Source of the DNA: Congeria kusceri
Lineage: Eukaryota; Mollusca; Bivalvia; Myida; Dreissenidae
Direction: 5' to 3'
Assembly (NCBI GenBank): GCA_027627225.1
Contig: CM051029.1
Location: 27,490,548 to 27,554,547, forward strand
Length of the DNA: 64,000 nt
The notes beneath the pieces are model-generated. The model ran no database searches. It was not told where the DNA came from and worked only from the letters and a program-made list of their open reading frames with translations. The position numbers and the translations under genes are program-made. The first letter of the stretch is position 1. Each line of letters opens with the position of its first letter. This document shows positions 1 to 12,092 of this stretch, in pieces.

Positions 1-702
1 ATAATTTATTTTTCTTTTTGGAATCTATGACAAAAATTTTGAAAATTGTTAATTTGCCAATCTGGGAACAATTCCCTTTAATAAGCAAGGACAGTCATGA
101 TTTTTAAACAAAACTTATTTTTCTGTTCTCATTCTAATTTCCAGATTACAGATGTTTGTCGGAGGCCAATTTTGGGTATGAGGAGTATCAAGTTGTGAAG
201 CATTTTCTTATAGGTAATTACGGCACCATGCTAGACTGGACTTCCAGCCGAAAAGGTTGAAAATGTCTCATCATCACTGATAATATCCCTCAATCTACCC
301 CCCCTGGAGCTTCCACGGCTCTTCAATTTCATGGCTGCTGAATATGACCCCCGTTTTTACGAATGCATGCATTCAATTTACGAAATCTACATAATTCTAC
401 AGACATCGGACTAGACATTTGTTCATGAGAGAAAATTCTGCCTGTTGACATTTCGAAAACATATTGCAGATCTGCATTCACTGTTATATTCACTGAGATT
501 CATTGGCTGATGATTCAGCATGCTATAGCAAATCGAAAATATCTGTAAATGCTACAGATGACTCAAGGGTTAAGAGAAGGTTCAGAACAAAAGAGCACCA
601 TCAATTTGTTATAAGTATTGCAAAGAAAATGACCAAACGAAAAAGAATCTGTGTTTGATGAACACACATGCCTCCAGTTGGTGTAGGATAACCCATTTCT
701 TA

Positions 703-1397
703 GTCCAAATTAGGTCCAGGTCACAGTCAAAGTGAGGTTGGGTGATATGGATGGATTGGGAATGGTCATAAGCAACAACTGTGTAAGCATCCAAGTGCTG
801 TAGTAAGCGGTGCTGGTGCTAGATGAAACGGTTAAATCTAGTTAACCAAGAAATAGCCCATCTGAAGTATTCTAAGTCCAAATTAGGTCAAGGTCAAGGT
901 CAAAGTGAGGTTGGGTGATATGGGTGGATTGGGGATGGTCATAAGCAACAACTGTGTAAGTATCCAAGTGTTCTAGTAAGCAGTGTTGGTGCTAGACAAA
1001 CGGTAAAATCTAGTTAACTATTCTAAGTACAAATTAGGTCAAGGTCAAAGTAAGGTTGGGTGATCTTGGTGGATAGGGAATGGTCATAAGCAACAACTGT
1101 CTAAGTATCCAAGTAGTAAGCAGTGTTGGTGCTAGACAAAACGGTAAAATCTAGTTAACAAAGAAACAGCCCATTTGAACTATTCTAAGTGCAAATTAGG
1201 TCAAGGTCAAGGTCAAAGTAAGGGTGGGTGATCTTGGTGGATAGGGAATGGTCATAAGCAAAAAAAGTATCCACGTGTTGTAGCAAGCAGTGTTGGTGCT
1301 AGACGAAATGGTAAATCTACTTAGCCTTGTCACAGACGGACGGACAGACAAGACCATCACTATATACCTCCCGCATCAAAATGTCGGGGGCATAAAA
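703..1397. repeat. Tandem repeat, ~150-173 bp unit x4, with a 3' cap
   Basis: Four imperfect copies begin near 703, 876, 1026 and 1189. Each holds the phrases aaattaggtcaaggtcaaag, ggtcataagcaacaactgt and gtgctagac. The array ends in a distinct segment with ggacggacagac and gggggcataaaa (about 1331-1397). It lies in the intron downstream of the 1429-1590 exon. No coding signal is seen in 1-1428. Confidence 0.8.
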
Positions 1398-1428
1398 ATA
1401 TTTTAATTTCTTAGGTTAATTATGGTAC

Positions 1429-1590
1429 CTGAGCTAGCGCCAGTTTTGCCTCATTTTGAAGTTGTTCCTGTCTGGAGTGGAAGTCGTCTGCCTGCCTGCC
1501 ATCTGCTTTTAACCGCGGTGGACTGGCCGCCTGTATGGAGGTACTGGGTGGGGAAGGATGGTTCAGATCTGTCACACAGCTAAGGTTGTT
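1429..1590 (-). CDS. SCHIP1: SCHIP1-like, fourth coding exon found (54 codons)
   Basis: Fifty-four phase-0 codons. On the minus strand the exon follows a cag acceptor preceded by a T-rich tract and ends at cag|gtacca. The last 20 residues include SRQEQLQNEAKLALAQ, which aligns by eye with the vertebrate SCHIP1 stretch that leads into the C-terminal coiled coil. The first half is Ser/Pro-rich (HPSPPSTS, AASPPRLK) and probably disordered, as in the family. Known SCHIP1 binds NF2/merlin and works at the membrane-cytoskeleton interface. The following exons lie beyond the left edge. The acceptor sits next to an AAT-type microsatellite (1607-1700), so its polypyrimidine tract is partly simple sequence. 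Confidence 0.85.
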
Positions 1591-1606
1591 CTGGAATAAT
1601 GAAAAT

Positions 1607-1700
1607 AATAATGATAATTTTAATAATAAAATAGTAATAATAATAATAATAATATAGTAATAATAAAATAGTAACAATAATAATAACAAGAACTGTTTGT
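1607..1700. repeat. AAT-type microsatellite
   Basis: Imperfect run of aataat/atagtaat units directly upstream (minus strand) of the 1429-1590 exon. It forms part of that exon's acceptor region. Confidence 0.85.
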
Positions 1701-2262
1701 AAAACAGGTACACCCCCTCTAGGTTAAAAGCAATCTTTAAAATATCAAGTTTGTTTAAGATCTGATGAAAACTGTTGGACATAGAGCCAACACTACTAAA
1801 AAGGCCAATTTAAGATAAATAAAGGGCCATTACTCTGCAGTTCCTCGGGCGATTTGATTGATCATCAACCCTGGCTAAGACATTATGGTCTGAACCATTT
1901 TCATCAAGTTTGGTGAAGATTGGATAAAAGCTGTTGGACAAAGAGAGGAAACAAAAGTGGTCTAAAGACCGACCAACATTAGCAAACAACTGATAGCTGA
2001 TGTCGAGTGAGGGCGAGTGAAGCAATTACTCTGCGATATTTCATGCAATACACAGGTCTAATCCGCATTCACTCACTTCTGACTCCATCGCTTAACTTAG
2101 CAAATGGTAAAAAAATATGTTTGTTTTGCTGGGTTGTACATTACATTATACCCTTTGTTAACAATATTGCAAGGACAGATATTTGCTGCAAACTACTTTC
2201 TTATACCTTAACAGAACGAGTTGAATAACACCATTTTCAGCAAAGTATTACACATTAATTAT

Positions 2263-2559
2263 GCCGGGCCCGGCTAGCTCAGAGCGCTGGACTGTCAATC
2301 TGGGAATCGTGAATTCGAACCCCAGCCCGACCACGTAACTTGTGTGGGGTTTGGTCATGAAATTATTTCTATGGCCATTTTAACCCTACATCTGATCCAA
2401 TTAGGGCAGTTGTCAGTTACGGGCATATATATGTGCACTTATTACTGGTGCACCGCTTTGATCGGCTAAGCTTGCCCAGGAAAAGTTAGAGTAGGTTTAC
2501 TGACCGTCGTGATATGACTGAAATACTGTTAAAAATGGCGATCAATCCTGACCAACAAA
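2263..2559 (+). mobile_element. tRNA-derived SINE, copy 1
   Basis: The head is tRNA-like: a GCCGGG acceptor side, a B-box-like gaattcgaacccc, and an anticodon-loop context around CTGTCAA as in tRNA-Asp(GTC). About 8 bp of the D-loop is lost compared with copy 2. The body matches the copy at 8841-9147 through to the tail tgatatgactgaaatactg. The flanks acattaattat (2252-2262) and acattatttat (2560-2570) are an 11-bp target-site duplication with one mismatch, so the borders are well supported. The overall design suits a MetaSINE-like or other bivalve tRNA-SINE family; the exact family is not assigned. Confidence 0.88.
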
Positions 2560-3398
2560 ACATTATTTATCAGGTTCTTCTACAACTGTAAATACTGTAT
2601 AGCTATACTACAATTTGGCAGTTATAATAGATTGATTTGATTCATACAAAAACATATCCACGTCTTGTGGGACAATACTCAAGATGGCATTTCAACAACA
2701 ATACATTTCAAACACCTAGAAGATAAATCAGAGAACCATTTAAGAAAATGTGTTTTCTAAATCACCAATCATTCATTCAGACAATGAATTCCCTAATGGT
2801 TTCATCGATAACAACTTTAAGAAAAATGATTTTTTTTTTACAAGAATCAGACGGAAATGCCAGTCTGTTTTCTTAGCAATGTTTATGTCTGTCTTTTTAT
2901 CATTGTAATACAATAAATTTCCATCTTGTTTTGAGAAAGTTTGAAAAAGCAGCAGATTTATTGTCATCCTTTTATCATGAGAAGGATCTTATCTGTTTTT
3001 TCCACATCCCCTAAGTTTCCAACCAGTGTTAAAATGTGTTTTCTAAATCACTGATCCATTCTTTCAGACAGCCTAATCCCTTATGATTTCGTAGACAATG
3101 GCTTTATGAAAAATGAAGTAATTATTTTTTCAAGAATCAGACAGAAATGACAGTCTGTTGCCAGATTGTGAAAATAATCGTCTGTTATTTTTACAGCATA
3201 AATTGTTTTGAGAAAGCTTTTTGAAAAAGACGCACAGTTAGATTATATTTTTTGGACTGTTGGCGGAAGCCCATGGTCTTGAGCAGGGCGATTTCGAAAG
3301 ACTGAATCGCATGACCTACTTTACTTTAGAGGCTTTGAATCACTTACATTCGATAACCAAATTTATATGCTCCATCGGCTATTTCTTATATATATTTG

Positions 3399-3658
3399 TG
3401 GCGCGTCGTGAGAAAACCGGTCTTCATGCATGTGCATAAAGTGTCGTCTCGGATTAGCCTGTGCAATCCGCACAGGCTAATCCCGGACGGCACTTTCCGC
3501 TTTTATGGTATTTTCTGTTTCAAGGAAGTCTCTTCTAACCATAAATCCACTTTAGGCGGAAAGTGTCGTTCCGGATTAGCCTGTGCGGACTGCACAGGCT
3601 AATCCGGGACGACACTTTACGCACATGCATTAAGACCGGTTTTCTCACGGCACGCCAC
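3399..3658. mobile_element. Double-hairpin MITE, full copy
   Basis: About 260 bp with near-perfect terminal inverted repeats (TGGCGCGTCGTGAGAAAACC against its complement at the right end). Each half also contains its own palindrome built on GGATTAGCCTGTGC / GCACAGGCTAATCC, so one strand can form two hairpins or one long stem. The centre is a short non-palindromic linker (tttcaaggaagtctcttcta). It has no coding capacity and needs a transposase in trans. Related copies occur at nine other places in the window. Confidence 0.9.
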
Positions 3659-3734
3659 ATTTCCAATATATTTTTTGTCAGCAGTGTTATTTTGTTCGAT
3701 CAGCCTCGTCCCCTATGTAGTCTTGTGTAAAAAA

Positions 3735-3960
3735 TGAACAGAACAGAACAGAAAAGTTTATTGATACAACCGGAACAATTACAGTTCATCGTTACATATA
3801 CAAAATAATAATAAATAGGCAAATGCATAGCAATGCGAAAGTGAACCTTACACAACATTTCAAGTTGTTATATACAGGCCATTTTCAAATTAAACGTGTG
3901 CATTTAAAACAATCGCGCGATCTACTTTTTACCTTGCAGGATACAAAGCACTAACAATTG
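3735..3960 (-). mobile_element. 3' end fragment of a CAGAA-tailed LINE
   Basis: On the minus strand it ends in a (TTCTG)n microsatellite tail preceded by an AT-rich 3' UTR; on the plus strand this reads aacagaacagaacaga then aagtttattgatac. The same tail and orientation terminate the LINE at 29592, so both probably belong to one family. The inner border is approximate. Confidence 0.55.
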
Positions 3961-4463
3961 ATACCTCCAAATGTATACACTCCATCGGCTATTTCGGCCC
4001 GTTCAGGATTAGTCGACATGTTGACTGTTACGTATATTATTGCGTTTGGATGAAGTAGTTTGCATACAAACCTATATATCTACCAAGCTGTGTAAAGTAG
4101 TGAGTATAACAATGTGTAGTTTGATGTGTCTTGTAGAAAAATGGCTTGCAGCAATTTAATTTCATTCAAACCAATGTGCTCTTTCTGTTATAAAAAGTTT
4201 GCACTATATATCCCTTGATTTTGGTTTCTTTCCCGTTCTTGCCAACAGTCTTTCTATCAGTGTTTTGATTATTGTGATAAGAATGTTACCTGTTTTTTCG
4301 CATCAACAGTAACTGTCCAGACTGTGTTAACATGTTTTTCAAAATCACCAATATGTTAAATAGACAACCAAATCCCTAAAGATTTTAATATTAACAAGTT
4401 GTAGAAACTCTCACAATTTTTTTTACAAGAGTCTGATGGAAATGCCTGTTAGTTACCTTAAGC

Positions 4464-5430
4464 CCCGGTCACACTGCCACGATTTTGGCTACGATAGCCC
4501 ACGACTGATCATGGACGTGTTAATGGTGATGAGTCGGGATGCACAGTGTCCCGATTGTGTCTTTCTGATACCTACGGTTGTTGTAGGACGAGACTACGAA
4601 TATCAACGACACTTGTAGGTTTCTGCAGCCGATTCACCACGGTTTTGCCCAAATATGATACGATCTGTTACTGTTGTAATACGCTAATGTAATGTTCAAT
4701 GACCCATAAAGAGATGGTTAAATCAAGACCCAAGTAGGATTTGTGTTTCATACGTTTATTCTGTATCACTATCTAAAGGCAACTGGCATCAATATAGCAT
4801 GCATTATAATACAACAAAACTCTCATTCGTTAAGACAAGAGTAAGCGTGGCTTATCAGCCAATCGCTGACCACTACAGCTACGGTAACAGACAATTACAG
4901 ACGATTGTTTACGTTTCTCCAAAGATTGTAGTAAGATTAAAGAAGATTCATCACGATGAACCTATGAGCAGCCAATAATTTTCATGCTTCAAGGCGTTTT
5001 GGACATCACAATGCCTCGTGCATAATCTTGACACCAACATACGCAAATGTAGTGAGTGCGTAGTAACATCGCAATAAACCGTACAGGCAACGCGACCCAA
5101 TCGTCGAGTTGTCTTGGTCCATCGTGTATATTCATGAGTAGTCATGATAGCTGTCGCTAAAGATCCTACTGAAATCGTAACTGAACTGTAGAGCAAGCAT
5201 AGAAATCTGTACCATGTTTGTAGCAAAATGTCCCATAAGCCAGATTGAGATATGATGGCACTAGGATTGTCCTACATTTCGGAAAAATTGTGGCGGCGCT
5301 ACGATAAGCCACGAATGTTTCAAGATTCACATAGATGCCAGTATGTATGTGTTCAGGCGTTACCACGCTTCACCAAGATTTAGTAAATCCTGGGCAATCG
5401 TAGCCAAATTTGTGACAATGTGGTCGATGC
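4464..5430. mobile_element. Non-autonomous TIR transposon (~0.97 kb)
   Basis: The left end (ggtcacactgccacgatttt then ggctacgat) matches the reverse complement of the right end (gaccacattgtcacaaattt then ggctacgat) over about 35 bp. Both ends carry tttggctacgatagccca or a close variant. It sits inside the decayed array at 2700-5870. The flanks cttaag (left) and ctttag (right) may be a short degenerate target-site duplication. Open frames inside have no recognisable domain. Confidence 0.7.
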
Positions 5431-5979
5431 TTTAGCAATATTAATATCTGTCATTTTATCATCATAATAAAATATATGACCATCTTGTTTCGTAAAAGTT
5501 TTGAAAAGGGTGAAAAAGTCACAGATTTAATGTCATCATTGACAAGAACAGTACCTTTTTTCTACATCCGTATGTTTCCTGCCTGTATTTCAATAAATAT
5601 GTTTTCTAAATCACCCGTTTTTTGGACAACAAAATCCCTAATAATTTAATCAATAACAACTTGAAACAAAGAATTTATGACGTTTACAACTGTAATTTTT
5701 ACATCGTAATACAATAAATGTCCATCTTGTTTCAAGAAAGCTTCGAAAAATGTAATGCTTCCAAACTGCCATGACAAGAACGGTATCTGTTTTTTATTAC
5801 ATCCACTAAATGTCCAACTTGATTCGTGGAAAGTGGCAACCGCAGATTTAATAACATTTATCAGACCCCCGTTTCTTGGTAATGGAACGAGTATTCATCT
5901 TGTTAGATACAATTCTGGAGAATGAACCAGAACGATACCAGAGCCATTTTGCTACTATTTGTGTCACAACACTGAACCG

Positions 5980-6503
5980 GGTCCGTATTCCAGAAACATC
6001 TGAAGTTTATCTCTAACTATTTGAGGGGCATCGTGAGAAAACTGGTCTTAATGCATGTGCGTAAAGTGTCGTCCCGGATTAGCCTGTGAAGTCTGCACAG
6101 GTTAATCCGGGACGGCACTTTCCGCTTTTATGGTATTTTCTGTTTCAAGGAAGTCTCTTCTAACCATAAATCCACTTTAGGCGGAAAGTGCCGTCCTGGA
6201 TCAGCCTTTGTGGACTGCACAGGCTAATATGGGACGACACTTTACGCACATGCATTAAGTCCGGTTTTCCAACAACGCGCCTCATTTTTACTTAAGTTCC
6301 AATTTTGGTAATGTAGCATTTTTAAAACTAAATTTGTGAATCTCTTTCCTGTTAAGTAAACAATATTTCATAATAAGTTGATAATTAATACACACTTAGA
6401 ACAATGCCATTTAAATAAAATGAAATAAAAGGTTAATGAAAACTTTTGATATTAAGGTAAGGGATGAGATTGTACTTAACATGTTTCTGGAATAAGGCCT
6501 GTG
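5980..6503. mobile_element. TIR element (~260 bp) split by a nested MITE
   Basis: Left end ggtccgtattccagaaacat and right end atgtttctggaataaggcct are inverted repeats of about 20 bp. The double-hairpin MITE at 6022-6284 lies inside, so this element is the older one. Both are non-coding. Confidence 0.65.
6022..6284. mobile_element. Double-hairpin MITE, nested copy
   Basis: Same structure as 3399-3658, starting tgaggggcatcgtgagaaaa and ending cgcctca. Both internal palindromes and the central linker are present, with a few mismatches on one arm. Confidence 0.88.
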
Positions 6504-6771
6504 TTCATTTATTTTTTTGCATTTAACCACAGAATATTGTGAAATCAAATTCATCTATCAATGTTTGTATTTAATCAGAATATATTGTAAAGTCTTTCTT
6601 GGAAAAAGATCGCAAAAGTCAGCAGAACCAAATGTTTTAAGTGCTTTGAAACAACAGCGTCATAGATGGATGGAAACTGGAAGTTTAACCATTTGCAAAA
6701 CTGACAATCAATGATTGCATTTAACCATTAAGTCTTGAAGTCATTTTACGTAATGAACTAGTGTATAGAGT

Positions 6772-7730
6772 AGGGAGGGGACCGAATACTGAAATCAATA
6801 TTCGAATATTCGTTTTAGGTATTCGAATATATTCGAATATTTGTTTTGTAAATACTACAATATACGGCACTCTGTCCGAATATTTACCTATCCGAAATAT
6901 GTATACTACATGTACGTAGTTGTTTTACCTTGTTTCAGTGGTAAATGAGCGACATAACTTAGTGTTAGGCAAATATAAAGAAATATAAGATATTGTTAAA
7001 TGTATTGTTAATAAATTTGTTAATCGTTCCGTACACACATTTCTCATTACATATATTACACATTGCCTGGGTTTTGTCTAATGACCGTGTATAGTACTTC
7101 TAAGCACATGATGGTGGCATTGTTTATTAATCAAGACTCTTGTATAATATACGGTGTTGATATAATGGAGATTAATTTACAAGTGACGTATATTAAGATT
7201 GCCCAGATCATGCAAATTGTGTTAAAGAAATTGATTGGCTGATAATGGATTCATTTTGATTGGTTTACGTTGAGAGTAATTGTAATTTACTGTAAACAAG
7301 TTAACCGTATAGATGTCACTTAGTATAATAAACAACAATGTACGCCTTGGGCAAGCTGTAAAACCGTTATCACAACATGGCCGAGTTTTGTTATTTGTGG
7401 ATACAATGCATCATATTCGCGCCTCCTACACCGTTAATTCGCGGCCCTTGTAAAGACGTGGCCCCCCTGCCAATTATCAATTGTCGTTAATTGGACATGT
7501 TTGGCATGTGTTGTAAAAACGTTACACTGCCCCCGCCCACCTGCTAGGCAGGAAATACGACAGGAAATCATGTTAACTTTTTTGCAATCAAACTGGAAAA
7601 AAAAACATGAATTTTTTTTCCAGAAATGTTGTTCTTAAAATTAATTTGAAAATCAAATATTCGTATTCGTTTTTTTATATTCGAATATTATCCGATATTC
7701 AAATATTCGAATATTTGGTCCTATCCCTAG
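6772..7730. mobile_element. hAT-type MITE with TTCGAATATT end repeats
   Basis: A perfect 8-bp target-site duplication, tatagagt, flanks it (6764-6771 and 7731-7738), as expected for the hAT superfamily. The termini agggaggggaccgaat and the complement of attggtcc-tatcccta are inverted. Subterminal tracts of repeated ttcgaatattcg follow on both sides. The 960 bp hold no transposase, so it depends on help in trans. Confidence 0.82.
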
Positions 7731-8018
7731 TATAGAGTCATATCATCTGCTGCATTAACGTTTTATTTTCAGCTTGGAAGTGGCATTGTTATTATCTTTG
7801 ATGCAAACTGCACGGTTAGCCTGTTGCAATCGGACTATCAATGACTGCTTTTAAATATAAAACATTTGTAACAATATATTGAGTATTATAAAATCTGCTC
7901 TGCCAAATTTTTTATTTTTGTTTAAAGAGTCTTGAAATGGATACAAACTGGTACTTTAACCATATGCCAATCTGACAATCAATGACCATTTAGCGATTAA
8001 ACATTGTAAAGATGTACA

Positions 8019-8200
8019 GTAAACTCCACTAGTTACGATATCGCTTATAACGATATATATCACATAAAACGATGCCGAGTCCAAGGTCCCAGCTGGATCT
8101 CTATATGTTTCAATTAATATAACATCGCTTGTAACAATATGGCATATAACAAAGTTTCGGGTATAACGATGTTATTTTCACGACCCAGTAGCAAATATTC
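8019..8200. mobile_element. Possible pogo/Tigger-like terminal fragment
   Basis: Begins cagtaaactccactagttac, followed by short repeats of cttataacgata. That is the style of Tigger/pogo-type termini (CAGTAAACTCC then tataacg motifs). No matching opposite end was found close by, so only a fragment is proposed. Confidence 0.35.
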
Positions 8201-8494
8201 ACCTTTTGTTATGGTATCATTATTGGGAGTCTTAACAGGTGTGAAAGACATTGACCTAGGTATACAGTTAACGGTCGACTTGGTTAAATAATCAGTATTG
8301 TGGTTATCAATTCAAATTGGTGTTGGGTGCTAATGACCGTTAATTATCTTCTTAAAACTTTTCGGAGAAAAGTCGTGAACAAAGTTTCTATATCTGGCAG
8401 TATTTAGTGACGTCACATGCACTCAGTATTATTATTAAAATGTTATATTCGATGATGATGATATGAAAATCTGTCGTTTAAACTCCTAACTTAC

Positions 8495-8614
8495 ATCCGA
8501 GTCCACAAGACTGTTGACCTTTGACACCAGTTTGTCGTTGTCGTGGGGAACGTGTTGCCGCGGTGACACACCCTCATTGTCTGTATCCACAGGAGATTCA
8601 TTCATGAAGCAGAT
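8495..8614 (-). CDS. SCHIP1: SCHIP1-like, third coding exon found (40 codons)
   Basis: Forty phase-0 codons between a ttacag acceptor and a gat|gtaagt donor. It opens with ICFMNESPVDTDNEG, which aligns by eye with the vertebrate SCHIP1 motif ICFVNDSGSDKDSDADD, and the exon before it ends in SGLQ just as the family motif is preceded by LQ. The rest (HDNDKLVSKVNSLVDSD) is acidic and of low complexity. The stretch overlaps no long open frame and is only visible by following splice sites. Family knowledge places it in the linker ahead of the C-terminal coiled coil. Confidence 0.9.
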
Positions 8615-8840
8615 CTGTAAACATGGCAATTTATTTTAAACCTATTTATTTTAGAATTAAGAAATATTTTTCTATTAAGCGTTGTTTATCAGCAAATTGA
8701 GAACAAATTGGAGCTATCATGTGTAGGAATAAAACCCTAAGGGTTAAATAACTGCACATCAAAACGACAGAGATCTGGAGGTCATGAATTTGATCCCTAC
8801 TCAGGCAGCGTTCTAATGATATTTCTCAAAACACATCAAG

Positions 8841-9147
8841 CCGGGTCCGGCTAGCTCAGTTGGTAGAGCGCTAGACTGTCAATCCAGGGATCGTAAGTTC
8901 GAACTCCAGCCCGGCCACATAACTTGTGTGGGGATTGGTCATGAAATTATTTCTACGGCCATTCTCCCCTACCTCTGATTCAAGTATAGCAGTTGTCAGT
9001 TACTGGCATAGGTATGTGCACTTAGTACTGGTAAACCGCTTAGATCGGCTAAGCTTGCCCAGGAAAAGTGTGAGTAGGTCAACTGACCGCCGTGATATGA
9101 CTGTAATACTGTTAAAAACGGCGAAAAACCCCAACAAAACAAACAAA
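8841..9147 (+). mobile_element. tRNA-derived SINE, copy 2 (complete)
   Basis: Flanked by a perfect 14-bp target-site duplication, caaaacacatcaag (8827-8840 and 9148-9161). The head is tRNA-Asp-like: A box tagctcagttgg, anticodon loop CTGTCAA with GTC, B box gttcgaactcc, and GCCGGG pairing with CCCGGC. The body of about 180 bp is shared with copy 1. The tail tgatatgactgtaatactg, then cggcgaaaaaccccaac and an (AAAC)n run, resembles the 3' end of the decayed RNase-H LINE at 14318-15370. That suggests this LINE type supplies the reverse transcriptase. Confidence 0.92.
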
Positions 9148-9879
9148 CAAAACACATCAAGTACTGGTTCTACCCTGGAAACAGACTTGAAAGTCTCTCA
9201 ATAAGCCCCAGGCATTTGACAGAATTGAGCTAAAACAAAATTGTAAAAAACAAAATAAACTAACAAGAAATTTCAGTGATACTAACAATTTACTGAAGTT
9301 TCGGCTAAAAAACATAATGAAATTGGCCCCTGACTGCCAAAAGTAACAGTTTATGAATAACAGTGTAGGTATCAAACGACCCTAGTTGCCAAGTGTAATG
9401 CTTAAACAATGAATGAGCGGAAGTTTGATTGCCTGCGACGTGTGACACATTACGGTCGTCTTACGGGACCAATTCCCTGCAAGCCTGCCATCTGTCTTGC
9501 TTAAGTTACAGACCAAAGAAGTGTAGTGGAGGCTAGAGACAGGTATTGATCACAGTCAAGAGATGTTTACTTTGGTTACTTTCTCTTTTGGTTGCTATGA
9601 GAATTAAGATGAATAACAAAACAACCAAAAATCCTGTTGAAGTACTTTTACATTATTTACACTGATTTTGTGGCTTTAACTTTATATAAATTTTTCTAGA
9701 ACTTAACATACACTATTTGCATATTTTATTTTATGGCAACACTAAAATGTAGGCATATTATCATCAATTTGGGGATTAATATTCTTACTGTTAGATAAAA
9801 TATTAGATATAAAACTGGCACTATTCTCCATGTTCTATAATGAGCCTTTAAAAAAAAAAAATATATATAATTATGTACA

Positions 9880-10124
9880 GCGTCGTGGGAAAACCGGCCT
9901 TAATGCTTGTGCGTAAAGTGGCGTCCCGGATCAGCCTGTGCAGTCCGCACAGGCTGATCCAGGACGGCACTTTCCGCCTAAAGTGAATTTATGGTTAGAA
10001 GAGACAGAAAATACCATAACAGCGGAAAGTGCCGTCTAGGATTAGTCTGTGCAGACTGCACAGGCTAATCTGGGACGACACTTTACGCACATGCATTAAG
10101 TCCGGTTTTCTCACGACGCGCCTC
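9880..10124. mobile_element. Double-hairpin MITE copy
   Basis: Starts gcgtcgtgggaaaaccgg and ends cacgacgcgcctca. The first few bases of the left TIR are eroded. The central linker is in the opposite orientation to 3399-3658 (gaatttatggttagaagag). Both internal palindromes are intact. Confidence 0.88.
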
Positions 10125-11951
10125 ATATTTTTTTTTTTCAATTTCTTACGCAGTCATTTCAATTCGTTCTCAAGTTTTTGAGGGGAAACCATTTTTCTAT
10201 TTTTAGTAACAGTTACCTATTGTAACTGAATGTAGAAATTTAGATACTTCAAAGTTTTCTCAAAATATGTTTGCCTTTTGATGCAAGAGTGACATACTTT
10301 GATTAAAATTAGTAGCTGATGTTTCGGCGTAGCTGTCTAAGATCACTTTTGACCCAGATTTTCTTGCGATAATTATGCAGCGCGAAAATTGAATGCCAAT
10401 AGAATTGGGCAAATTTTCTAATTCTAGGGAATGCAAACTTCAAACAATGGTTTAACGTATACCAATAACTGTTGCATACTTTTGGGGAATAAAAATTTAA
10501 ATAATTGTTTACATAAGCGGTTAAAATGAAGTTATAAACATATCCTCGCGTATACTCTAGAACTGAGGCTAATTATGAACGTATTTTCTCATTGTATGCC
10601 ATAAACAGAATGATATATTCATTCACGTAACGAAATAACTATTTTGTTTAGCCTACATTTATATAAGCGTTACGCTCTATAAATAGCAATTGTGCAATTT
10701 TCCCATGCATAAATCTCACTCACAGAGTTGCCGTTCCAAGTAGCCCATTGATTCTAGCGAGTACATCGCATTCCACAAAAAGTAGTGGCATTCTAAAATT
10801 AGCGCTCGTAGCTAGCAACGGCTGTATAGCTGTGTTAATATACTCGTACATGCATAAATAATAGCGTTCAGAGAATCATAAACCTAAAAATTTCAATAAA
10901 TGTGGAATGTATATTATAAACTTACTGTTAATTTGATTTATAATTGTGGTTACGATTTATTAACGATTATTTATAATTGCATCTTTCTATCAACTTCTCC
11001 AGTAGATGTTATTTAATCTGTAAAAAGATGCTACATTTTCTATAGATAAAATGTTATGAAAGAAGATTCGGAATATGTTGAATTGTTATTCGCGTAGCAT
11101 GAATACACAATTTGCAATACTAATTATACACAGGAACCCTTGATATATCATATTTCTACTGATATAATTTAAAATCGTCATAGTCTAATGAATTTTTATG
11201 TTGCGTTATCAAAAAATAAAGTCTTAACATTTCAAAAATCGCTGAATGTTCCCTGACTATTGCTTTTTATTGAGATACACAGGGTACATGCTTATTTGAC
11301 TTCAAATCGTTATTATATTAGATAACTAACATGAATGGTATATTACCGGTATTATAAATAACTATATAGACTCGTCTGATACATAATAATTTTAATTCAT
11401 TCCCGAAATTATTTCTTACATTGTTAATTTGTTAAATTGGCTTGACAAATTCAGATAACAATTATGTTAACCTAAATTATTTTGGTTATTTATATATCAC
11501 TGGTGGAAACATGGAGTTGTATTATTGGTTTATTCACGGCATAGATATTAATTATAATTCTATTTAATTTTTAAATTTATAAATTTATCTCAAATTAACT
11601 TTTGGGTCTGAGAAGTTTTCTTATAGTGTCCGAAAAATCTGGGGTCCCATAAGTCCCCTAATATTGGTGGGGACCAAAAAATCAGGGATCTGAGAAGTCA
11701 CGTAACTGATTATCTTGGCCGTCTGTTTAGGTAATCTTTAAATGACATCTCAATATTAATTTCAACGCCGATTGTCTTTTTTTAAAGACATTTCTTGTTT
11801 AAATATTGCACAATAGTACCTTTGAAATATATTCCCCAGTGTTTTGTATAATTTCAAAAAGAAAATTGTAAACTTAGTAGCCAATGGCATGTTTTGCTAA
11901 TGAAATCACTTTAAGGTCAATATTATTAGCTGTGAAAGACCTCGCGTCTAC

Positions 11952-12092
11952 CTGTAGTCCGGAATGTAGTCTGGATTGTAGACTGGGCTGCTTCAACTTC
12001 ATGTCGTCGTCGTCATCATTATCATCGAGACTGTCATCGTCCCCACCCATGGCAAGCTTCTTACGAATTTCCTCGCGATCATTGCGTCTGGC
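11952..12092 (-). CDS. SCHIP1: SCHIP1-like, second coding exon found (47 codons)
   Basis: Forty-seven phase-0 codons from a tgttacag acceptor to a cag|gtagac donor. The protein begins ARRNDREEIRKKLAMGG, continues through an acidic run (a string of Asp) and ends KQPSLQSRLHSGLQ. The vertebrate family has a closely parallel block (ERESIRQKLALG, an acidic insert, KPSLSSRLQSGMNLQ), which makes this the most diagnostic exon in the window. Vertebrate isoforms with different first exons splice into this block, which matters for 20884-20955. An opposite-strand reading of the same DNA is a shadow. Confidence 0.92.

Larger units (their letters stand above)
2700..5870. repeat. Decayed tandem array (~300 bp unit, ~4 copies) broken by insertions
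   Basis: The phrases ttttctaaatcacc, a/gaatccctaa and ttacaagaatcagacgg followed by ccatcttgtttcg/tgag recur near 2750-2960, 3030-3230, 4320-4460 continuing at 5434-5500, and 5585-5740. Copies are strongly diverged. Three later insertions interrupt the array: a MITE (3399-3658), a LINE 3' fragment (from 3735) and a TIR element (4464-5430). Confidence 0.65.
1591..8494 (-). other. Intron 3 of the SCHIP1-like gene, repeat-filled
   Basis: No exon-like open frame with splice sites was seen here. The content is an AAT-rich microsatellite, a SINE, a decayed tandem array broken by three insertions, double-hairpin MITEs, a nested TIR element, a hAT-type MITE and a possible pogo-like fragment. These are listed separately. 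Confidence 0.6.
8615..11951 (-). other. Intron 2 of the SCHIP1-like gene
   Basis: Contains one SINE with a clean 14-bp target-site duplication and one double-hairpin MITE. From 10125 to 11951 it is plain AT-rich sequence in which I see no gene or clear repeat. Confidence 0.6.

Noticed and set aside
231..332. Minus-strand 33-residue frame rich in Arg/Ser (GSSRGGRLRDII, DDETFSTFSAG)
   Set aside because: Composition is protein-like, but there is no splice signal in the right place, no family match and no in-phase link to the exon at 1429. Left open as a weak possibility.
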